This document shows positions 28,275 through 36,767 of a stretch of 64,000 bases of DNA, in pieces; position 1 is the stretch's first letter; each line of letters opens with the position of its first letter. The DNA lies in contig NZ_LT607751.1 of NCBI RefSeq assembly GCF_900090305.1, positions 2,294,001-2,358,000 on the forward strand, read 5' to 3'. The DNA is from Micromonospora siamensis. GTDB taxonomy: Bacteria > Actinomycetota > Actinomycetes > Mycobacteriales > Micromonosporaceae. Both the position numbers and the translations under genes were made by a program. The notes beneath the pieces are model-generated. The model was not told the DNA's origin. It worked only from the letters and a program-made list of their open reading frames with translations, and made no database searches.

Positions 28275-28747
28275 GTCGAGAGCGCGCCGTCGGGGAGCAG
28301 GCCGGCGCGCTCGGCGAACCGGCGCCCCCGGTGGTTGCCCGCCAGCACCCAGGCCCGGTACTCGGTCCAGCCGCGCCCGGCCAGCCCCGCCCGGGCGGCG
28401 GCCAGCAGCTCCCGCGCCGGCCCGGCCCCCCAGTACGCCGGCTCGACGTAGAGGCCGACGACCTCGCCGAGGGTCGGGTCCAGGTCGTCACGGTCCTGGT
28501 CGTTGCGGTACGGCCCGAACGTGGTGAAGCCGACCACCGCCTCGTCGACGCAGGCGAGCAGCGTGGTGAACGGGTGCTCCGGGTCGGCGGTGCCGAGGTC
28601 CCGCCGCCGGGACGCCCAGGCCACCGGATTGAGCCGGCGCAGCACCTCGGCGGGCATGAGCTCCGCGTACCCGGCCTGCCAACCGTGGATGTGCACGCGG
28701 GCGATCGCCTCCGCGTCCTCGGGCTCTTCGCGGCGGATGGTGAACAT
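28160..28747 (-). CDS. GNAT family N-acetyltransferase (RimI-like)
   Basis: A 195-residue acetyltransferase. Residues 1-20 form the first strand-helix unit (F-T-I-R-R-E-E-P-E-D-A-E-A-I-A-R-V-H), V-G-L-Y-V-E-P-A-Y-W-G-A-G-P-A-R-E-L-L (near 96-114) is motif A, and N-H-R-G-R-R-F-A-E-R-A-G (near 137) is motif B. The likely natural end is V-E-L-V-E-L-R-Y-A-G-R-L; 14 further residues run into the GT87 gene on the other strand. ATG 28747 has TAGAAC six bases upstream. The acceptor is not predictable. Confidence 0.83.
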   Translation of the reverse strand: MFTIRREEPEDAEAIARVHIHGWQAGYAELMPAEVLRRLNPVAWASRRRDLGTADPEHPFTTLLACVDEAVVGFTTFGPYRNDQDRDDLDPTLGEVVGLYVEPAYWGAGPARELLAAARAGLAGRGWTEYRAWVLAGNHRGRRFAERAGLLPDGALSTYPVPLAGGRPPVELVELRYAGRLDVGSSTSRAMLIQT

Positions 28748-28825
28748 CTGTCCGTTCTATGCCCCGCTGGGCGGGAGGTCCAGCATCCCGCGTCCGCGTC
28801 GTACCGATGATTTAAGGTGCCGACG

Positions 28826-30055
28826 ATGGCCGCACCGGAATCGCTCTCGCTCGCCCAGGCCCGCCGGGTGGCGCTGGCCGCCCAGGGCTTCACCGACCCC
28901 GCGCCCACCGGGGTGCCCACGCGCCGCCACCTGCGCCGGGTGCTGGACCGGGTCGGGCTGATCCAGATGGACTCGGTCAACGTCCTGCAACGGGCGCACT
29001 ACCTGCCGCTCTACAGCCGGCTCGGGCCCTACCCGACCACCCTGCTGGACAGCGCCGCCTACCGGCGCCCCCGGGAGCTCTTCGAGTACTGGGGCCACGA
29101 GGCGTCGCTGGTCCCGGTCGCGCTGCAGCCGGTGCTGCGCTGGCGGATGGCCAAGGCCCGCGACGAGGCGTGGGGCCGGATGCGGCAGATCGCCCGGGAG
29201 CAGCCCGAGCTGGTCACCTGGGTACGCGACGAGGTCGCCGCCCGCGGCCCGCTGACCGCCGCCGAGATCGAGCACGACGCGCCCCGGGAGACCGGCCACT
29301 GGGGGTGGAACTGGTCGACCGTCAAGCGGGCGCTGGAGTTCCTGTTCTGGGCCGGTGAGGTGACCGCCGCCGACCGCACCCCCTCCTTCGCCCGCCGCTA
29401 CGACCTGCCCGAGCGGGTGCTGCCGGCCGCCGTGCTGGACGCGCCCACCCCGATCGACGCCGACGCGTGGCGCACCCTGGTCTCGGTCGCCGCCCGGTCG
29501 CTCGGGGTGGCCGCCGAGCCGGAGCTGCGCGACTACTTCCGGCTGCCGCTGCACGGCGCGCGGCGGGCCGTGGCCGAGCTGGTCGAGGCCGGCGAGCTGA
29601 CCCCGGTCACCGTGCCGGGCTGGCGGCAGCCGGCCTACCTGCACGCCGACGCCCGACTGCCCCGCTGGGTGCGCGGCAACACCCTGGTCAGCCCGTTCGA
29701 CCCGCTGGTGTGGGAGCGGGGGCGCACCGAGCGCCTCTTCGGCTTCTCCTACCGGATCGAGATCTACGTGCCGGCCCCGCAGCGGGTGCACGGCTACTAC
29801 GTGCTGCCCTTCCTTCAGGGCGAGCGGTTCACCGCCCGGGTCGACCTGAAGGCCGACCGGAAGGCCGGGGTGCTGCTGGTGCCGGCCGCCTGGGCCGAGC
29901 CGGGCGTGGACGTGGGGGAGACCGCGCTGGCGCTCGCCGCCGAGCTGTACCGGCTCGCCGGCTGGCTGGGCCTTTCCGCGGTCGCCCCGCCCGTCGCCGG
30001 CGACCTGGCTGTTCCGTTGGCCGCCGCGCTGGCCGGCGTGGCGGGTGTACGGTGA
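28826..30055 (+). CDS. Winged-helix DNA glycosylase of the YcaQ/AlkX (HTH_42) family
   Basis: A 409-residue protein of the HTH_42 superfamily, whose characterised members (E. coli YcaQ/AlkX, Streptomyces AlkZ) remove bulky adducts and unhook interstrand crosslinks. The catalytic Q-x-D type motif is visible as L-I-Q-M-D-S-V-N (residues about 46-53), which is the YcaQ form rather than the Q-x-Q of AlkZ. Further family blocks are Y-L-P-L-Y-S-R-L-G, E-Y-W-G-H-E-A-S and P-F-D-P-L-V-W-E-R-G-R-T. The start ATG 28826 has TAAGGT seven bases upstream; an in-frame GTG at 28817 is less likely. A DUF2752 membrane protein starts 4 bp after the stop. Confidence 0.88.
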   Translation: MAAPESLSLAQARRVALAAQGFTDPAPTGVPTRRHLRRVLDRVGLIQMDSVNVLQRAHYLPLYSRLGPYPTTLLDSAAYRRPRELFEYWGHEASLVPVALQPVLRWRMAKARDEAWGRMRQIAREQPELVTWVRDEVAARGPLTAAEIEHDAPRETGHWGWNWSTVKRALEFLFWAGEVTAADRTPSFARRYDLPERVLPAAVLDAPTPIDADAWRTLVSVAARSLGVAAEPELRDYFRLPLHGARRAVAELVEAGELTPVTVPGWRQPAYLHADARLPRWVRGNTLVSPFDPLVWERGRTERLFGFSYRIEIYVPAPQRVHGYYVLPFLQGERFTARVDLKADRKAGVLLVPAAWAEPGVDVGETALALAAELYRLAGWLGLSAVAPPVAGDLAVPLAAALAGVAGVR

Positions 30056-30059
30056 GCGC

Positions 30060-30620
30060 GTGACCAGCGTCGACCGGCAGGCCGAGCAGGCCCCACCCGC
30101 CGCCACGGACGGTCAGCCCCCGGTGGGCCCGGCCGCCTGGCCGCACCCGCCGTACCCGTACCCCGCCCCGCAGCCGGACCGGTTCAGCCGCTTCGTGCTC
30201 CGGGTGCACGACCGGTCGCCGCGCTGGGCGCTGCCGCTGGCCGCGCTCGGCTGCGTCGGCATGGGCATGGCGTACGCGCTGCTCAGCGACCCCACCCGCA
30301 GCGATCCGGACGCCGCCCCGAGCTGCCTGCTCAAGCTCACCACCGGCCTGGACTGTCCGGGCTGCGGCGGCACCCGCGCGCTGTGGTACGTGCTGCACGG
30401 CGACCTGCCCGCCGCCGCCCGGCACCATTTCCTCTTCGTCTTCGCCCTGCCGTTCCTGGCCTACCTCTTCGTCAGCTGGGCCGGCAACCGGGCGTTCGGC
30501 TGGCGCCTGCCGGAGCTGCGCCTCAGCTCCCGGGTGCTGGCCGGCTTCCTGGTCGCCTGGCTGGTCTTCTCGGTGGCCCGCAACCTGCCCTGGGCCCCGT
30601 TCACCGCCCTCTACGTCTGA
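30060..30620 (+). CDS. DUF2752 family membrane protein
   Basis: A 186-residue protein with a Pro/Gln/Tyr-rich cytoplasmic N-terminus (residues 1-45), then about three to four membrane segments. The DUF2752 signature C-P-G-C-G-G-T-R-A-L lies near residue 101, after the first membrane helix; a single R/H-rich loop (A-A-R-H-H-F-L-F) follows. The CPxCGGTR motif suggests metal or redox chemistry but no function has been established. GTG 30060 starts 4 bp after the glycosylase stop codon, so the two genes are probably cotranscribed. A non-coding region of 427 bp follows. Confidence 0.85.
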   Translation: MTSVDRQAEQAPPAATDGQPPVGPAAWPHPPYPYPAPQPDRFSRFVLRVHDRSPRWALPLAALGCVGMGMAYALLSDPTRSDPDAAPSCLLKLTTGLDCPGCGGTRALWYVLHGDLPAAARHHFLFVFALPFLAYLFVSWAGNRAFGWRLPELRLSSRVLAGFLVAWLVFSVARNLPWAPFTALYV

Positions 30621-30762
30621 CCCGGCCGACCCTGCCGATCCTTCGCCCACGGGCTCTACAGCCCGCGGCGCGGCTCGACCCGGTGCGGCTCGGCCGGGTG
30701 GGGTCGGCGTGGCCGTGGGTCGGCGCGGGTCGGCCAGGGCCGGTGGGTGGCTGTGGCGGTAC

Positions 30763-30918
30763 CTACAGACTTGAGAGCGTGGCCGACTCACCCGGGTCGA
30801 CGGCACGCCGACCCCCGACCGCCACCCCCGGTGGACCACCCCCGCGGCTGCCGGACCGCCATCGACCGCTGCTGCGGCCAGCGCCGGCGGCGAGTCGTTC
30901 ATGCTCTCAAGTCTGTAG
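30763..30918. repeat. MITE-like 27-bp imperfect terminal inverted repeat element (156 bp)
   Basis: The arms at 30763-30789 (beginning CTACAGACTTGAGAGC) and 30892-30918 (ending GCTCTCAAGTCTGTAG) match as reverse complements at 24 of 27 positions, the outermost 16 being perfect. The 102-bp centre is GC-rich and non-coding. The size and ends resemble a miniature inverted-repeat element, but no target-site duplication is evident. Confidence 0.7.
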
Positions 30919-31034
30919 CGACCGACGGCACGTACCGGGACTGCCCGTGGCGGCCGTGTGGTGCCCGCGGAACGTCGCCGGGTGGGGGCTCTCACGTCGG
31001 CGCGCCCAGCTTTCGCGGCCGGGCATACGGCCAC

Positions 31035-31047
31035 TACAGTCCCAGGA
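31035..31047 (+). promoter_or_regulatory. -10 element of leaderless thyX
   Basis: TACAGT (31035-31040) ends seven bases before ATG 31048. The spacing places the transcription start at or next to the start codon. The spacer CCCAGGA gives no well-placed ribosome binding site. Confidence 0.55.
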
Positions 31048-31794
31048 ATGCCGGAGATGGTGCAGCCCCAGGTCAAGCTGATCGCGTGGACGCAGTTCCA
31101 GGCCCCCGACGAGGTGCCCTGGTCGACCGACGCCGACGGTGGCCAGGCGCTGGCCGAGTTCGCCGGCCGGGCCTGCTACCAGTCGTGGAAGAAGCCGAAC
31201 CCGGTGACCGCGACGAACGCCGGCTACCTGGCGCACATCCTGGAGGTCGGGCACCTGTCCGTGCTGGAGCACGGCTCGGTGAGCTTCTACTTCACCGGGG
31301 TCTCCCGCTCCTTCACCCACGAGCTGATCCGGCACCGGCACTTCTCGTACTCCCAGCTCTCCCAGCGCTACGTCCCGGAGCGGGACGCGGCGATGGTCGA
31401 GCCCGCGGTGATCGCCGACGACCCGGAGCTGCACAAGAAGTTCGTCGAGGCGTCCGAGGCGGCCGTGCGGGCGTACACCGAGCTGCTGGAGGGCCTGGAG
31501 GCCCGGTTCACCGACGAGCCCAACCCGACGCTGCGCCGCAAGCAGGCCCGGCAGGCGGCCCGGGCGGTGCTGCCCAACGCCACCGAGACCCGGATCGTGG
31601 TGACCGGCAACTACCGGGCCTGGCGGCACTTCATCAAGATGCGCGCCACCGAGCACGCCGACGTGGAGATCCGCGAGCTGGCGGTGGAGTGCCTGCGGCA
31701 GCTCAAGGGTGTCGCGCCGAACGTCTTCGCCGACTTCGCGATCGCCACGCTGCCCGACGGCACCGAGGTGGCGGCCAGCCCGCACGCCGAGTGA
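31048..31794 (+). CDS. thyX: Flavin-dependent thymidylate synthase ThyX
   Basis: A 248-residue ThyX, the FAD- and NADPH-dependent enzyme that methylates dUMP with methylene-tetrahydrofolate. The ThyX signature RHRxxSxxxxSxR-type motif is present as [14 protein letters not shown] (near residue 94). The catalytic region [13 protein letters not shown] and the C-terminal E-I-R-E-L-A-V-E block are also typical. The conserved protein begins near [14 protein letters not shown] 31048 is taken, ATG 31057 is possible. thyX-dapA-rnj order is the same as in mycobacteria. Confidence 0.97.
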   Translation: MPEMVQPQVKLIAWTQFQAPDEVPWSTDADGGQALAEFAGRACYQSWKKPNPVTATNAGYLAHILEVGHLSVLEHGSVSFYFTGVSRSFTHELIRHRHFSYSQLSQRYVPERDAAMVEPAVIADDPELHKKFVEASEAAVRAYTELLEGLEARFTDEPNPTLRRKQARQAARAVLPNATETRIVVTGNYRAWRHFIKMRATEHADVEIRELAVECLRQLKGVAPNVFADFAIATLPDGTEVAASPHAE

Positions 31795-31848
31795 CCCGAA
31801 GAACCCTTCCCCGCCGGGCCCCCGGTGGTCGTCCGCTAGGTTGTTGAC

Positions 31849-32775
31849 ATGACGCACGACCACCCTGCCGCCCCGGACCGGGCCGCGGCGCGCCCGTTCG
31901 GCCGAGTGCTCACGGCCATGGCGACCCCGTTCACGGCCGACGGCTCGCTCGACCTCGACGGCGCGGCCCGACTGGCCGCCCACCTCGTCGACGAGCAGGG
32001 CAACGACGCGCTGGTGGTCAACGGCACCACCGGCGAGTCGCCCACCACCAGTGACGCGGAGAAGGAAGCCCTGATCCGGGCCGTGGTGGAGGCGGTCGGG
32101 GACCGCGCCCAAGTGGTCGCCGGCGTCGGCACCAACAACACCCCGCACACCATCGAGCTGGCCGCGACCGCCGAGAAGGCCGGCGCGGACGGCCTGCTGG
32201 TGGTCACGCCGTACTACAACAAGCCGCCGCAGGCCGGCCTGCTGCGGCACTTCACGGCGGTCGCCGACGCCACCGCCCTGCCGGTGATGCTCTACGACAT
32301 CCCCGGCCGGGCCGGAGTGGCGATCGCCACCGACACCCTGGTGCGCCTCGCCGAGCACGACCGGATCGTCGCGCTGAAGGACGCCAAGGGCGACCAGACC
32401 GCCACCGCGTGGGTGACCGCCCGCAGCGACCTGGCGGTCTACAGCGGCGAGGACTCGCTGACCCTGCCGCTGCTGGCGGTCGGCGCGGTCGGCGTGGTGG
32501 GCACCTCGACCCACTTCACCGGCGCGCTCACCAAGCGGATGATCGAGGCGTACGAGGCCGGCGACGCCGCCGGGGCGCTCGCCCTGCACCGGCGGCTGCT
32601 GCCGCTCTACACCGGCATCTTCCGTACCCAGGGGATCATCCTGGTGAAGGCGGGACTGGCGGCCCACGGGTTGCCGGCCGGCCCGGTGCGTCCGCCGCTG
32701 GTGGACGCCACCGACGACGAACTGGCCCAGCTGCGCGCCGACTGCGCGGCGGCGGGCCTGGCACTTCCTGAATGA
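31849..32775 (+). CDS. dapA: 4-hydroxy-tetrahydrodipicolinate synthase
   Basis: A 308-residue DapA, the class I aldolase that condenses pyruvate with aspartate semialdehyde in the diaminopimelate/lysine pathway. The pyruvate-binding motif G-T-T-G-E-S is at about residues 60-65, the catalytic Tyr lies in V-M-L-Y-D-I-P-G-R (near 148) and the Schiff-base Lys in I-V-A-L-K-D-A-K-G-D (near 177). Y-Y-N-K-P-P-Q supplies the lid Tyr. ATG 31849 has TAGGTT six bases upstream (leaderless). rnj starts 52 bp downstream. Confidence 0.97.
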   Translation: MTHDHPAAPDRAAARPFGRVLTAMATPFTADGSLDLDGAARLAAHLVDEQGNDALVVNGTTGESPTTSDAEKEALIRAVVEAVGDRAQVVAGVGTNNTPHTIELAATAEKAGADGLLVVTPYYNKPPQAGLLRHFTAVADATALPVMLYDIPGRAGVAIATDTLVRLAEHDRIVALKDAKGDQTATAWVTARSDLAVYSGEDSLTLPLLAVGAVGVVGTSTHFTGALTKRMIEAYEAGDAAGALALHRRLLPLYTGIFRTQGIILVKAGLAAHGLPAGPVRPPLVDATDDELAQLRADCAAAGLALPE

Positions 32776-32827
32776 CCAAACGACACGACGGGCGCCGGGT
32801 GACGGCGCCGCAGAATGAGGTGGACGC

Positions 32828-34516
32828 GTGACCGAGGCGCACATCGAAGCGGAACTGCCCCCGCCGCTGCCGGAGGGCGGTCTGCGGATCATTCCCCTGG
32901 GCGGGCTCGGCGCCATCGGTCGGAACATGACCGTCTTCGAGTACGACGGCAAGTTGCTGATCGTGGACTGCGGGGTGCTCTTCCCCGACGTCGAGCAGCC
33001 GGGCGTGGACCTGATCCTCCCCGACTTCGGCCCGATCCTGGACCGGCTCGCCGACGTGCAGGCCATCGTGCTGACCCACGGGCACGAGGACCACATCGGC
33101 GCCGTGCCCTACCTGCTCGCCCACAAGCCGGACATCCCGCTGGTCGGCTCCCAGTTCACCCTCGCCCTGGTCGAGGCGAAGCTGGCCGAGCGGCGGATCC
33201 AGCCGTACACGCTGACCGTCCGGGAGGGCGGCCGGGAGCGGCTCGGCCCGTTCGAGTGCGAGTTCTTCGCGGTCAACCACTCGATCCCGGACGCCCTGGC
33301 GGTGGCCATCCGCACCCCGGCCGGGCTGGTGCTGCACACCGGCGACTTCAAGATGGACCAGCTGCCGCTCGACGGCCGGATCACCGACCTGGCCGGCTTC
33401 GCCCGGCTCGGCGCCGAGGGCGTCGACCTGCTGCTGTCGGACTCCACCAACGCGGAGATCCCCGGCTTCGTCACCCCCGAGCGGGAGATCGGGCCGGTCC
33501 TCGACTCGATCTTCGCCAAGGCCAAGGGGCGGATCATCGTCGCCTCGTTCGCCTCGCACGTGCACCGGGTGCAGCAGGTCTTCGACTCGGCGATCGAGCA
33601 CGGCCGCAAGGTCGCCCTGATCGGCCGCTCGATGGTCCGCAACATGGGCATCGCCCGCGACCTGGGCCTGCTGAACATCCCCGCCGGCCTGGTGATCGGG
33701 ATCGAGGAGGCCACCACCCTCCCGCCCGAGCAGATCGTGCTGATGTCCACCGGCTCGCAGGGCGAACCGATGAGCGCGCTGGGCCGGATGGCCAGCGGCG
33801 ACCACCGGCACATCACCATCGCCCCCGGCGACACGGTGGTGCTGGCCTCCTCGCTGGTCCCCGGCAACGAGACCTCGGTCTACCGGGTGATCAACCGGCT
33901 GGCCCGGGCCGGCGCGGTGGTCGTCCACAAGGACGTCGCGAAGGTGCACGTCTCCGGCCACGCCCCCGCCGGTGAGCTGCTCTACCTGCTCAACGTGACC
34001 CGGCCGAGCAACCTGATGCCGGTGCACGGCGAGTGGCGCCATCTGCGCGCCCACGCCCGGCTCGGCATCGAGTCCGGCGTCGCGCCGGACCGGGTGGTGC
34101 TCTGCGAGGACGGCGACGTCGTCGACCTGGTCGAGGGCCGGGCCAGTCTCGTCGGGCACGTGAAGAGCCGCTACGTCTACGTCGACGGGCTCGCCGTCGG
34201 CGACGTCAGCGAGTCGCTGCTCACCGAGCGGCGGATCCTCGGCGACGGCGGGTTCATCGCCACCACCGTGGTGGTCGACTCGGTCACCGGCAAGGTCGTC
34301 GCCGGCCCCACCCTGTCGGCGAAGGGCTTCTCCGAGGACCCGGAGGCGTTCAACCCGGTCGTCCCGCTGGTCACCGAGGCGCTCAACCGGGCCGCCGCGG
34401 ACGGCATCACCGACCCGCACCAGCTCCAGCAGATCGTCCGGCGCACCGTGGGGCGCTGGGTCAACGACAAGTACCGCCGCCGGCCGATGATCGTCCCGAC
34501 GGTCGTCGAGGTCTGA
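32828..34516 (+). CDS. rnj: Ribonuclease J
   Basis: A 562-residue RNase J of the beta-CASP metallo-beta-lactamase family, an endo- and 5'-3' exoribonuclease for mRNA decay and rRNA maturation. The zinc motif H-x-H-x-D-H is H-G-H-E-D-H (near residues 83-88), with D-C-G-V-L-F before it and H-T-G-D-F-K-M-D (near 170) as motif 3. The beta-CASP domain and a C-terminal domain ending near I-V-P-T-V-V-E-V follow. The GTG start at 32828 follows GAGGTGGAC. thyX-dapA-rnj is a conserved actinobacterial cluster; the product probably works with PNPase, also encoded here. Confidence 0.96.
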   Translation: MTEAHIEAELPPPLPEGGLRIIPLGGLGAIGRNMTVFEYDGKLLIVDCGVLFPDVEQPGVDLILPDFGPILDRLADVQAIVLTHGHEDHIGAVPYLLAHKPDIPLVGSQFTLALVEAKLAERRIQPYTLTVREGGRERLGPFECEFFAVNHSIPDALAVAIRTPAGLVLHTGDFKMDQLPLDGRITDLAGFARLGAEGVDLLLSDSTNAEIPGFVTPEREIGPVLDSIFAKAKGRIIVASFASHVHRVQQVFDSAIEHGRKVALIGRSMVRNMGIARDLGLLNIPAGLVIGIEEATTLPPEQIVLMSTGSQGEPMSALGRMASGDHRHITIAPGDTVVLASSLVPGNETSVYRVINRLARAGAVVVHKDVAKVHVSGHAPAGELLYLLNVTRPSNLMPVHGEWRHLRAHARLGIESGVAPDRVVLCEDGDVVDLVEGRASLVGHVKSRYVYVDGLAVGDVSESLLTERRILGDGGFIATTVVVDSVTGKVVAGPTLSAKGFSEDPEAFNPVVPLVTEALNRAAADGITDPHQLQQIVRRTVGRWVNDKYRRRPMIVPTVVEV

Positions 34517-34529
34517 CCGCACCGCGACC

Positions 34530-34564
34530 GACGCCCGCCCGCACCCCGCGTGCCGGCGGGCGTC
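34530..34564 (+). terminator. rnj terminator hairpin
   Basis: A perfect 10-bp stem (GACGCCCGCC with GGCGGGCGTC) with a 15-base loop, 13 bp after the rnj stop. No T-run. Confidence 0.55.
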
Positions 34565-34740
34565 GCCGCGTCCGGGTGGAAACCGTCCGGCGGGTTTCGG
34601 ACCTCGCCGGCGCCGTCGCTCTCCGGACCCGCCGGGTCACGTCGAGTCGATGTTGCCCGGGTCGGTTCATCCGATCGACGGTCGTACCCGTACTCCGGTC
34701 CGGCGGGCGTGCCCCGCGCCGGCCGGGAGGAGCATCGCGG

Positions 34741-36345
34741 ATGGACCGCAGACGGATGACAGCCATCGGTGTCGTGGTGGCGGCGGCGGGATTGACGGCG
34801 GCGGTGACCCTGCCGTCGTTCGCCGGGGAGAACGCCGCGCCCCGGCCCGCCGACCGCGCCGCGGCGGTGGCCCCGGACGGTGTCGCCCCCGAGGTGGTGG
34901 CGGCGCTGAGCCGGGACCTGTCGCTGACCCGGGAGCAGGCGGTACGGCGGCTGCGTACCGAGCGGTGGGCGGCCGGCACGGTCGGGAAGCTGCGCGCCGA
35001 ACTCGGCGCCGGCTACGGCGGCAGCTGGCTGGGCGCCGACGGCAGCACGCTCACCGTAGCGGTGGCCGACCCGGACCGGGCCGCGGCGGTGCGGGCCGCC
35101 GGCGCGGTGCCGAAGCAGGTGGCCCGTGGCGTGGGCGAGCTGGACGCGATCAAGAGCCGGCTCGACACGGCCGCCGCGACGGCCGGCCGGGACGTGGCCG
35201 GCTGGTACGTCGACCTGGCCAGCAACTCGGTGACCGTGCTGGTCCGGCCCGGCGCCGAGGCGGCCGGCCGCCGGTTCGCCGCTGCCGGCGGGGCGCCGGG
35301 CGGGGCGCTGCGGGTGGCCACCTCCACCGAGTCGCCCCGGCTGCTGTTCGACGTACGCGGCGGCGACCCGTACTTCATCAACGACGCCGGCCGCTGCTCG
35401 GTCGGCTTCTCCGTGGTCGGCGGTTTCGTCACCGCCGGGCACTGCGGCCGGCCGGGGGACCGCACCACCGGCGCGAACCGGGCGGCGCAGGGCACCTTCG
35501 CGGCGTCCTCGTTCCCCGGCGACGACTGGGCGTTCGTGCGGGTCAACGGCGACTGGACGCCGCAGGGCGTGGTGAACGACTTCAACGGCGGCACGGTGCC
35601 GGTCAACGGGGCCACCGAGGCGCCGGTCGGCGCGTCGGTCTGCCGGTCCGGCTCGACCACCGGCACCCACTGCGGGGTGATCCGGGCCAAGAACGCCACC
35701 GTGAACTATCCGGAGGGGACGGTCACCGGGCTGACCCGTACCGACGTCTGCGCCGAGCCCGGCGACTCGGGCGGCGCCTGGCTCTCCGGCGACCAGGCGC
35801 AGGGCGTCACCTCCGGCGGCTCGGGCGACTGCACCCGGGGTGGCGTGACGTTCTTCCAGCCGGTCACCGAGATCCTGCAACGCAACCGCCTGACACTGGT
35901 CACCGCGAACGGCGGGTCCGCGCCGCCGGCCGGGGATGGCACCGGCACACCGCCCGCTCCCGGCACTCCGCCCGCTGCGGGCGACCCCGGCACCCCGCCG
36001 GCGACCGCCGCTCCGGGTACGCCACCGGGGGACACCGGGGACTGCACCGGCCAGGTGACCCGGACCGGACGGATCGCCGCCGGGCGGACCCAGCTCCAAC
36101 CCGACGGGCGGGCCTTCCGGGCGCCGGCCGGCACCCAGGAGGCCTGCCTCGCCGCACCGGCGGGCACCCTGGCGGCGGTGCAGCTGCAACGCCTCACCGG
36201 CGCGGCGTTCACCACCGTGGCCAGCGCCGACACCTCCGCCGGGGTGGCCCGGCTGAGCGCCGCAACGCCGGCCGGCACCTACCGCTACCGGGTGGTCGGG
36301 CTGGACGGCGCCGGGGCGTACACCCTGGGCTTCTCCATCCGCTGA
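34741..36345 (+). CDS. Secreted alpha-lytic-type serine protease with C-terminal domain
   Basis: A 534-residue S1 family (alpha-lytic/streptogrisin) preproprotease. A signal peptide occupies residues 1-29 (hydrophobic V-V-V-A-A-A-G-L-T-A-A-V, cleavage near S-F-A-G). A propeptide of about 175 residues with the Pro_Al_protease pattern precedes the mature protease, which begins near residue 203 (D-V-R-G-G-D-P-Y-F-I). The triad is His234 (T-A-G-H-C), Asp262 (D-D-W-A-F-V) and Ser343 (G-D-S-G-G). Cysteine pairs such as C219/C235 suggest disulfides. A Pro/Thr/Gly linker (about 385-435) leads to a 100-residue beta-rich domain resembling a pre-peptidase C-type module. ATG 34741 follows GGGAGGAG. Probably extracellular nutrient protease. 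Confidence 0.9.
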   Translation: MDRRRMTAIGVVVAAAGLTAAVTLPSFAGENAAPRPADRAAAVAPDGVAPEVVAALSRDLSLTREQAVRRLRTERWAAGTVGKLRAELGAGYGGSWLGADGSTLTVAVADPDRAAAVRAAGAVPKQVARGVGELDAIKSRLDTAAATAGRDVAGWYVDLASNSVTVLVRPGAEAAGRRFAAAGGAPGGALRVATSTESPRLLFDVRGGDPYFINDAGRCSVGFSVVGGFVTAGHCGRPGDRTTGANRAAQGTFAASSFPGDDWAFVRVNGDWTPQGVVNDFNGGTVPVNGATEAPVGASVCRSGSTTGTHCGVIRAKNATVNYPEGTVTGLTRTDVCAEPGDSGGAWLSGDQAQGVTSGGSGDCTRGGVTFFQPVTEILQRNRLTLVTANGGSAPPAGDGTGTPPAPGTPPAAGDPGTPPATAAPGTPPGDTGDCTGQVTRTGRIAAGRTQLQPDGRAFRAPAGTQEACLAAPAGTLAAVQLQRLTGAAFTTVASADTSAGVARLSAATPAGTYRYRVVGLDGAGAYTLGFSIR

Positions 36346-36362
36346 CCCGGCGGCCCCGGACG

Positions 36363-36395
36363 CGGCCCCGTCCCCACCGCCCGGGGGCGGGGCCG
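36363..36395. terminator. Bidirectional terminator between protease and YciI genes
   Basis: CGGCCCCG-T-CCCC (36363-36375) pairs with GGGG-G-CGGGGCCG (36383-36395), 13 pairs with one T-G wobble and a seven-base loop. It lies between convergent genes ending at 36345 and 36397. Confidence 0.75.
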
Positions 36396-36396
36396 T

Positions 36397-36687
36397 TCAG
36401 CCCTCGCGCATCGGCTCCAGGCCCTCGGCGACCCGGCCGGCGATGAACTCGACCACCTCGTACGCCGCGATGCCCTGTTCGGCGAACGGGTCGGTGGCCA
36501 GCCGGCGGTCCAGTTCGGCGCGGTCCAGCCCGGCGGCGAGGATCACCCCGCCGGTGCGGGGCACCCGCCGCCCGGAGGCGAGGAAGACCCCGTCGGCGTA
36601 CTGTCGGTCCACCCAGGCCAGATGGTCGGGCAGGACGGCGTCGGCGCGGTCCAGGTCGGTCAGATAGGTCAGCGTCACCACGAACAC
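36397..36687 (-). CDS. YciI family protein
   Basis: A 96-residue YciI/YCII-domain protein with the ferredoxin-like pattern: F-V-V-T-L-T-Y at the start, D-H-L-A-W-V-D with the conserved His near residue 22, S-G-R-R-V-P-R-T-G-G in the middle and D-P-F-A-E-Q-G-I-A near 66. The conserved Asp/His pair suggests a small enzyme, but functions in the family differ and none is assigned. GTG 36687 has TAGCAT seven bases upstream on the minus strand, in line with leaderless transcription. Confidence 0.87.
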   Translation of the reverse strand: MFVVTLTYLTDLDRADAVLPDHLAWVDRQYADGVFLASGRRVPRTGGVILAAGLDRAELDRRLATDPFAEQGIAAYEVVEFIAGRVAEGLEPMREG

Positions 36688-36720
36688 GCCGCCGATGCTA
36701 GTCCGGCCCCCGGACGCGGG

Positions 36721-36755
36721 CGGACCCCCGACCGCCGGTGGCGGTCGGGGGTCCG
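36721..36755 (-). terminator. Terminator hairpin after the LPXTG gene
   Basis: A perfect 16-bp stem (CGGACCCCCGACCGCC at 36721-36736 with its complement at 36740-36755) with a GGT loop, 13 bp beyond the 3' end of the minus-strand LPXTG gene. Confidence 0.75.
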
Positions 36756-36767
36756 GGTGGCGAGCGG

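Larger units (their letters stand above)
30621..31047. other. 427-bp intergenic region between the DUF2752 gene and thyX
   Basis: No credible gene is present: short open frames exist on both strands but show no family similarity and only follow the GC skew. The main structure is the long imperfect inverted repeat at 30763-30918. The last part holds the thyX promoter, with TACAGT at 31035-31040. Confidence 0.7.

Noticed and set aside
30621..31047. A coding gene in the intergenic region before thyX
   Set aside because: Open frames on both strands are explained by GC bias and run through the inverted repeat; none has a ribosome binding site or recognisable similarity.
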